DNA of 64,000 nucleotides from Kineosporia babensis (GTDB taxonomy: Bacteria; Actinomycetota; Actinomycetes; Actinomycetales; Kineosporiaceae), in NCBI RefSeq assembly GCF_021129305.1, contig NZ_JAJOMB010000003.1, forward strand, positions 372,001 to 436,000. The letters are read 5' to 3'. Under the pieces are notes generated by a model. That model saw nothing but the letters and a program-made list of their open reading frames with translations. It was not told the DNA's origin and did not search any database. Position 1 is the first letter of the stretch. Every line of letters starts with the position of its first letter. Positions 58,701 to 64,000 of this stretch are shown piece by piece. The translations under genes were made by a program, and so were the position numbers.

Positions 58701-60152
58701 TCACCGAAGCCAAGCAAAACGCGGCCAGTACGAGTACCGCACCGAAATGTCACGACCCTTCGGCCAAACAGATGACGCTGTCGTCCCCGCCACGATGAAC
58801 AACCTGTTGTTGCCCGGGCGTACATGCGGCGCGCCCCCAACCCAGCGAGGAGTCGGAGTATTAGCCCCGTAGCCCTGACCGACAATCACGTGCGGGCCGC
58901 GGGGGTCCGACGACGTCAAGACCGCCTGATGACTGAAGCCGTCCACGTTCACAAACTGGGTGGCCGGCTGCAGCAGGGCACTGTCGGTCTCCAGGTAGCC
59001 GGAGTCCTCGTCGGCCGGAACCCAGATCATGTAGTCGATGTCGACGGTCGCAGCACCGGCAGAGCGTCGCCAGATCTGCAGGGTGACGGGGGTGGCGTCG
59101 GCGTTGCTCGGTGTCGGGATCGGCGCCATGATCGTTGCCGGTTGCGCGGAAGGCCACTGCACGAGCCCTAGGTCCACGAGTCGAGTAGCGGCACCACCGG
59201 CCGGGACAACCACTTCGTCCGGCGCAAGGTTCGAGTTGTTCGTGAACGCGCGCATCACCAAGTGCTGGTTGTTCGCGTTCCCGTTCCGGCGAACCCGGAC
59301 GAACATGCGGTACGTGCCAACGGCATTCGCGCCCGTCAACGTCGGCTCCGCGAACGTGATCGAACCCGACCGCCCGGCCGGATACCCGGACAGGAAGTTC
59401 ACCCGCACCCCAGCATCCTGAGATAGTGCGGCGTCGCCCGTGAGCGTGGTGAATGTGATCTCACCCGGTGTCCCGGCCCGCGTGTTCGCTGACGACTCTG
59501 CCTGCCGGATCAGTTTCGACGAGTACACCTCTGCTGGGGTCTGCCTGCGTCGCATCGAAACGAACGCGCCGAAAGCCGCACTGAATGCGGCCTCGTCGTT
59601 CAGTCGAAGCAGGAGTGGAGTGATCGCATCGCCCGGCACGTCGAGGATGTCGCGCTTCCACGCGGACGAATTCAGGGGGTCCTGCGGTACAAGGACCTCG
59701 CCCCCATCAACGCGCGCCCCGTACGCGTAAGGGTCTGTCTCCGCGACGATCTGACCTCGAGCCACTGGCGCCGAATTCGATGCCGAGATCACTGTCTCGA
59801 TCTGCGGGGTGCACGGGAAGCACCTGAGCCACGAATTCTGCGTCCCGCCCGACCGGCGAATCCGCAACCACCACGGCTGACTGGTGCACTGCATCAGCTT
59901 CGAGACCCGCTGCCCGAGCAGGTCATGCGACTGCTCCCACAACGTCACCGGAATCGAGATCGTCCGCCTACCCAACGCCGTCTGCCCAGACAGCGGAGAC
60001 CACTGCGCCTCCCCCTGAACGAACCCCGCCAACTGACCCTCGGCCAAGTTGTGGCCGCGACCAATCAGGCCACCCTGCCCGTTCAACACACGGTTGAGTT
60101 CCATCACCAGCGGACCATTCAGCCCGTCGACGATCTGCAGGATCGCGGTCAC
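58701..60152 (-). CDS. Phage tail protein (distal-tail type)
   Basis: A 483-residue protein. GTG start overlaps the tape-measure stop by 4 bp, the standard place of the distal tail protein. The N-terminal 130 residues (SLGRRTISIPVTLW-type strands, QPWWLRIRRSGGTQNSW) resemble Dit-like domains; the remainder looks like a jelly-roll carbohydrate-binding insertion (GTYRMFVRVRRNG). Dit assignment is inferred from order. Confidence 0.65.
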   Translation of the reverse strand: MTAILQIVDGLNGPLVMELNRVLNGQGGLIGRGHNLAEGQLAGFVQGEAQWSPLSGQTALGRRTISIPVTLWEQSHDLLGQRVSKLMQCTSQPWWLRIRRSGGTQNSWLRCFPCTPQIETVISASNSAPVARGQIVAETDPYAYGARVDGGEVLVPQDPLNSSAWKRDILDVPGDAITPLLLRLNDEAAFSAAFGAFVSMRRRQTPAEVYSSKLIRQAESSANTRAGTPGEITFTTLTGDAALSQDAGVRVNFLSGYPAGRSGSITFAEPTLTGANAVGTYRMFVRVRRNGNANNQHLVMRAFTNNSNLAPDEVVVPAGGAATRLVDLGLVQWPSAQPATIMAPIPTPSNADATPVTLQIWRRSAGAATVDIDYMIWVPADEDSGYLETDSALLQPATQFVNVDGFSHQAVLTSSDPRGPHVIVGQGYGANTPTPRWVGGAPHVRPGNNRLFIVAGTTASSVWPKGRDISVRYSYWPRFAWLR

Positions 60153-63100
60153 GAGTAACCTCCCGCTCGGACAACCTGCCCGGCGATCGAACCGTCATTC
60201 ATCTGCACCCAGATCGGCCGGTCAGCCAGACGCGCCAGGACCGCCAGGTCGTCCGGGTGGATCCGAGAGAACGACGGACCCGACCCCTGCCGCTGGCCGC
60301 CCTGCGCGACGATCGTCCGCTCGATCCGCTGCGGCTGGCTGCGGGTCAGGTCGAACATCCCAGCCGAACCGGTAGCGGCGATCTTCCCGCCTGACGCGTA
60401 CCCCTGTATCTTCCGGATCTTTTCGGGAAGCCTGCCGACCGTGTTGATGTACCTCAATAGTGGCTCCACGCCCGGCTGCCGGGTGGACCACGCGTTCATT
60501 ACGAACTCGCCGCCCGACACCAGCAGCGGCACATTGTCCTGTCGAGGGCCACCGAGGCGCGGATTGACGAGGCCGCCGGTGAACCGCCGCTGCAGCGTCT
60601 GCCTGTCGATCAGGCCACCAATCATGGAACCCTGCGGGACGCCTCCCCCAGCCTCCTCCCGCATCCTCGTGATCCGGTTCGAGTAGATGAACAGGTTCAC
60701 CGTTTCGTCTGGGATCGACTTGAGGTAGCTCTTGGCCTGCCGGATCTGTTCACGGAACCGAGCCAGATCTGCCTGAAGTTTCGTGCGTTCAGGGTCAGTC
60801 AGATCCTTGTCTTTCAGGCGTCGCTTGGCGTCGTCGATCTTCCGCTGAAGATCCGTGATGTCGCCCAGGATGTCGGTCCGGGACTGCTTCGGGATCGCCA
60901 GGACCGAGTCGGCGTACTTCAGTGCCGCATCCCGCGTCAGACCAAAGCGCGTCCCCGCAAGGACCAAGTCGGCCCGCGTCTGTTTCAACGAGTCAGCGAA
61001 CTTCTGCTGAGCGCCCGCGCCCTCTCCCTTGAACTGGTTCGCCATCGCGATGCCGGAAGCGACGATGTTGTCAAGCGCAGCCTGGTTGGCGATCCCCGCC
61101 CGTGTTGTGTCGTCCAAGGTCTTTCCGTTGGCCTTCGCCGCATCCCGCGCATCCAACAGAGCCGTCTGGTAGTCCCGCGCCGAACCACGCGCTGTCAACG
61201 CAGCACTCGCATAGTCGGTGGTCTTCTGCGCAAGCTCCTGCAGCGACGTCGCGAGAGACTTCACCTTCCCTGAAGTCTCATCCACGGACCCACCCGAAGC
61301 CTGCAGTGCGGCCGTGAAATTCGGGAGCCTTGCTGCGAGATCGCCGACGCCATTGCCACCCTTGATGGCTTCAGTGTTCAACCGGTTGAACAGGGCGGCG
61401 GCTGCGTCTCCGTCGCCCCCCTCGACCATGCTCACGAGCGCCGCGTCCGTCTCCCGGAGAGCCTTCGCAAGTTCCGTGGCTTGCTTCCCGCCGTCGCCCG
61501 AAACGCCAGTGCCGAGCGAAAAGAACCCGGGGGCGCTGGACCCGTCGCTCTTGCCGCCCGTCAGGGTCGACGTCAGGAACGATGCGACCTTTCCGTGAAG
61601 GTCGGTGAACTGGCGGCCGATCGACGGGTCAGATGCCTCCCGTAGCTGCTTCCCAAGATCAGAGAAGTTCTCTCCAAGGATGCCGACGTTGCCCACGTCG
61701 ATGCCTTCGCTGAAGTTCTTCAAGTCGCCGGTCAGGCCCGTGATCTGGGTACGTGAAGCGTCAGCTTCCTCGGCGAATGCCCCGAAGATCTGCTGTCCGA
61801 TGAACCCTGCAGCGAGGGCGCCACCAGCCTTCCCTACGGCGCCCACCGCCCCACCGAAACGGCCGACCTTCTTTCCGGCCTTCTCGGCCTCGTCGCCCGT
61901 CCTGCGGAAACGGTCCGGGAGAGCCTGAAGGAACGAAACGCCCGCCTGGACTTTCGCCAGACCGGCGAGGGCGACCTTGAGGCCGATGAGTCCGGCGATC
62001 GCTGGCCCTAGCGACGGGGCGACCTGCTCGAAAACTCCGGCCGCGCGTTCGATGGCGGGGGCGACCGCGATAGCAGCATCGGCGATCGTCTCCAGCGTCG
62101 ACCCAAGAGCAGCACCCGAGCCACGGACTATCGACGAGATCGCCGGCTCAAGGGCCACCAAGGCGTCGCCCACCCGGGGCATCGCATCGAACACCGACTG
62201 TGCGCCTGTCGAGATCGCCGAGAACAAGCTAGACAGGCCTGCTTGGAAGCCCGGCGTGTTCACGACGTCCGCGACGGAATTCAATCCACGGGCTAGCGTT
62301 TCGAGAGGCGCCGATGATGCCCCGCCACCAGCAGCGAACACGCCCGAGATGATCCGGCCGGCGCCACCCAGCGCGGACGCGAAATCGCCGACAGCGTCGA
62401 TGCCCTCCCGGAAGTACTCCTTCAAGTCCCCGGAGTCTTTGGCGTCCTGAATCTTTCGAGCGAACCGTGTGATCGAGGCGGAGGCATCTTCTGCGAGGTC
62501 GGGAAGAAAGCTCGATCCGACCTGTGTGATGTCGAGCAGTGCCGCGGTGACAGGACGCGTTGACTGCAGCAGGTTCCGCATAGCGCGGTTGCTGTTGACG
62601 AGGATCTTGTCGAGCTGGGTGCCGCGGTCCCCCGAGTCCAAGAACTTGGCGACGGTGCGGGTGGCGTCGTTGAGGATTCCCGCTGTACCGGTGAGGCGCT
62701 TCTGCAGGATGGGTAGGTACCGATCCGACAGTGCTCGAACGTCCTGGCCCAGATTGAGAAAGAGGCGGTTCTGCACGGACTGCTGCAGATCCTTCGCCGC
62801 GTCCTTCTGCGCAACAACGGCTTTCACGAACCGCTGCGCCGACGACGACAGACCCTTCAATGCCTCCCGGTACTCCTCCGCTTTCCCCGATGATGCCTCG
62901 ATCGCTTCGCTGACATCGGAAACGCCAACCTTGATCGTCGCTGAAGCGACACCGACCGCGACCAGAGCGCCCGGCAGCAGACCCAACGCGCCCGACAAGT
63001 CCACCGCCGCAGCAGCAGTCCCCGCCAGCAGAGGCCCGACCGGGGCGATCGCCGCCGCACCCGCGCCAATCCCGAACACTGAGAAGATGCGCTTGAAGGC

Positions 63101-64000
63101 GCCTCCGTCGCCTCCACCGCCAACCCCAGCCAGGGCCTTCGCGATTCCGCCGTTGACGCCCTTGTAGATACTCGACTCGAGGATCTTTTCCGCGCCCCGG
63201 CTGACCGGCTTAACGAACGCATCCGCGAACCGGGAAGCCGCATACGCCCCGGCTCGCGCGTACGTCCGACCAGCCATGACCCGCGGGTCGTCCCACAGCA
63301 GCCGGAACGCAGCCTGCCCGTAGTTCTTGAAGCCGTCCCGGAATGCCTGCGCGGATCCTCGGCCGTACGTCGCGTACATGCCGTACACGTCCCGGAACGC
63401 CGACGGTCCGCTCGTGAACGCGTCCCGCATCCCCCGTAGCCGAGACCGCAGCCCATGCAGGAAGTAGTCGGCGCCGCCCTGCCCGTACACGGCGAACGCG
63501 CCGCCCGAATCGTCAGACCGCATCGCGTTACGGACCGTCGCCCTGAACGTGTCCGAGAACCGCTGCCCGGCAGCCTCGCCCGCCTGCCCGGCACCCACCG
63601 CCAGACCCGGCAGATCCTGGACCGTCACCGTGATCCGGGCGGCCTGCGCCTCGATCTGCCGGCGCATCCCGTCCATCAGCTGGCGGCCCGCAGCCTCAGC
63701 GAACGAATCCCCGAACTCGACCCCCGCGCGCTGCCCGAGAGCCCGGAGTGCACCGGCAGACAGGGCGCGGCCCATCCCCGCCTCGAGAGCCAGCCCCGAC
63801 TGGCGGCCAGCGATCTGCCCGAAGTTCCGGCCGAACCCGCGCCCCAGATCCGTAGCGGTGACGGTGATCCGGGTTGCGGCTTCCCGAAGCTTGTCGCCCA
63901 TCGACTGGGCTGCCTGCTTCCCGGCGGCATCACCGAAAGCCTGCCCGGCCTCCTGCCCAGCTTTCGCCATCGCCGCCTTGATGAGCGGCATTTGGGCAGA
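60149..64000 (-). CDS. Phage tail tape measure protein (5' end cut by window)
   Basis: At least 1280 residues. Glycine/alanine-rich repeats at the N-terminus (AGQAFGDAAGKQAAQSMGDKL and related blocks), several hydrophobic segments (GAGAAAIAPVGPLLAGTAAAAVDLSGALGLL in part), long helices (PKQSRTDILGDITDLQRKIDDA in part) and a C-terminal SGGEFVMNA motif, as in many siphophage tape measures. The frame stays open to the window edge, so the ATG at 63991 need not be the true start. Sets tail length and enters the membrane at infection. Confidence 0.85.
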   Translation of the reverse strand, partial: SAQMPLIKAAMAKAGQEAGQAFGDAAGKQAAQSMGDKLREAATRITVTATDLGRGFGRNFGQIAGRQSGLALEAGMGRALSAGALRALGQRAGVEFGDSFAEAAGRQLMDGMRRQIEAQAARITVTVQDLPGLAVGAGQAGEAAGQRFSDTFRATVRNAMRSDDSGGAFAVYGQGGADYFLHGLRSRLRGMRDAFTSGPSAFRDVYGMYATYGRGSAQAFRDGFKNYGQAAFRLLWDDPRVMAGRTYARAGAYAASRFADAFVKPVSRGAEKILESSIYKGVNGGIAKALAGVGGGGDGGAFKRIFSVFGIGAGAAAIAPVGPLLAGTAAAAVDLSGALGLLPGALVAVGVASATIKVGVSDVSEAIEASSGKAEEYREALKGLSSSAQRFVKAVVAQKDAAKDLQQSVQNRLFLNLGQDVRALSDRYLPILQKRLTGTAGILNDATRTVAKFLDSGDRGTQLDKILVNSNRAMRNLLQSTRPVTAALLDITQVGSSFLPDLAEDASASITRFARKIQDAKDSGDLKEYFREGIDAVGDFASALGGAGRIISGVFAAGGGASSAPLETLARGLNSVADVVNTPGFQAGLSSLFSAISTGAQSVFDAMPRVGDALVALEPAISSIVRGSGAALGSTLETIADAAIAVAPAIERAAGVFEQVAPSLGPAIAGLIGLKVALAGLAKVQAGVSFLQALPDRFRRTGDEAEKAGKKVGRFGGAVGAVGKAGGALAAGFIGQQIFGAFAEEADASRTQITGLTGDLKNFSEGIDVGNVGILGENFSDLGKQLREASDPSIGRQFTDLHGKVASFLTSTLTGGKSDGSSAPGFFSLGTGVSGDGGKQATELAKALRETDAALVSMVEGGDGDAAAALFNRLNTEAIKGGNGVGDLAARLPNFTAALQASGGSVDETSGKVKSLATSLQELAQKTTDYASAALTARGSARDYQTALLDARDAAKANGKTLDDTTRAGIANQAALDNIVASGIAMANQFKGEGAGAQQKFADSLKQTRADLVLAGTRFGLTRDAALKYADSVLAIPKQSRTDILGDITDLQRKIDDAKRRLKDKDLTDPERTKLQADLARFREQIRQAKSYLKSIPDETVNLFIYSNRITRMREEAGGGVPQGSMIGGLIDRQTLQRRFTGGLVNPRLGGPRQDNVPLLVSGGEFVMNAWSTRQPGVEPLLRYINTVGRLPEKIRKIQGYASGGKIAATGSAGMFDLTRSQPQRIERTIVAQGGQRQGSGPSFSRIHPDDLAVLARLADRPIWVQMNDGSIAGQVVRAGGYS

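Larger units (their letters stand above)
53580..64000 (-). mobile_element. Prophage end: tail and lysis modules (continues beyond window)
   Basis: Twelve leftward genes with 3-29 bp overlaps or tiny gaps: tape measure, two tail proteins, endolysin, peptidase, small membrane proteins. No integrase, attachment site, capsid or packaging gene is visible in the window, so this is one flank. The sequence between the host terminator and 53580 is AT-richer and gene-free; a core att site may lie there but has no visible partner. Confidence 0.8.

Overview
The window is high-GC (roughly 70%) DNA with actinobacterial features: GTG starts, 4-bp start/stop overlaps, apparent leaderless genes whose -10 box lies 6-8 nt before the start codon, an NDMA-dependent (mycothiol-era) alcohol dehydrogenase, an ald/Lrp pair and an NRPS cluster. 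It looks like a soil actinomycete, possibly in or near Kineosporiales; that placement is a guess from general character. No rRNA, tRNA or CRISPR array was seen.

Layout. 1-6.2 kb: a catabolic locus. A LacI-type regulator lies between a leftward amidohydrolase/DapA-family pair and a rightward, tightly overlapped operon (class IV PLP enzyme, [2Fe-2S] protein, FAD/NAD oxidoreductase, DAO-type oxidoreductase). This resembles D-hydroxyproline/opine-type amine dehydrogenase systems. 6.2-16.4 kb: mixed chromosomal genes (beta-propeller-like protein, NDMA-type ADH, LLM flavin enzyme, alanine dehydrogenase with divergent AsnC-type regulator, membrane GGDEF protein, secreted discoidin/beta-helix protein). 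16.6-25.2 kb: a probable defence-like stretch: a 1822-residue DUF4011-type helicase-nuclease coupled to a 93-residue coiled-coil protein, then, past a secreted protein, a rhodanese and a retron-type reverse transcriptase. A long-range inverted repeat just upstream of the RT looks like the a1/a2 stem of a retron msr-msd RNA. 25.2-34 kb: methyltransferase, PEBP protein, MmyB-type regulator, DUF4188 protein, class V aminotransferase, aldo/keto reductase with divergent MocR regulator.

33.0-50.6 kb: a compact NRPS cluster. Leftward are GNAT acyltransferase, N-acylamino acid racemase-like enolase and a heterodimeric ABC exporter. Rightward are an A-T-reductase NRPS, an aldo/keto reductase, a 2269-residue A-T-C-A-T-TE-MFS fusion, and a fold-type-II PLP enzyme. 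Read by eye, the second adenylation pocket of the large NRPS is close to the ornithine code. The first is acidic and would suit a diamino acid. The thioesterase has GHCQG, i.e. cysteine in place of the usual serine. The ABC exporter start is preceded by a perfect 20-bp palindrome.

51.1-53.4 kb: a secreted GH87-type alpha-1,3-glucanase closed by a 16-bp-stem terminator. 53.6-64 kb: one end of a prophage, all genes leftward: tape measure (cut by the window), two tail proteins, a PG-binding/transglycosylase endolysin, an M15 peptidase and several small holin-like membrane proteins, most overlapping by 4-29 bp.
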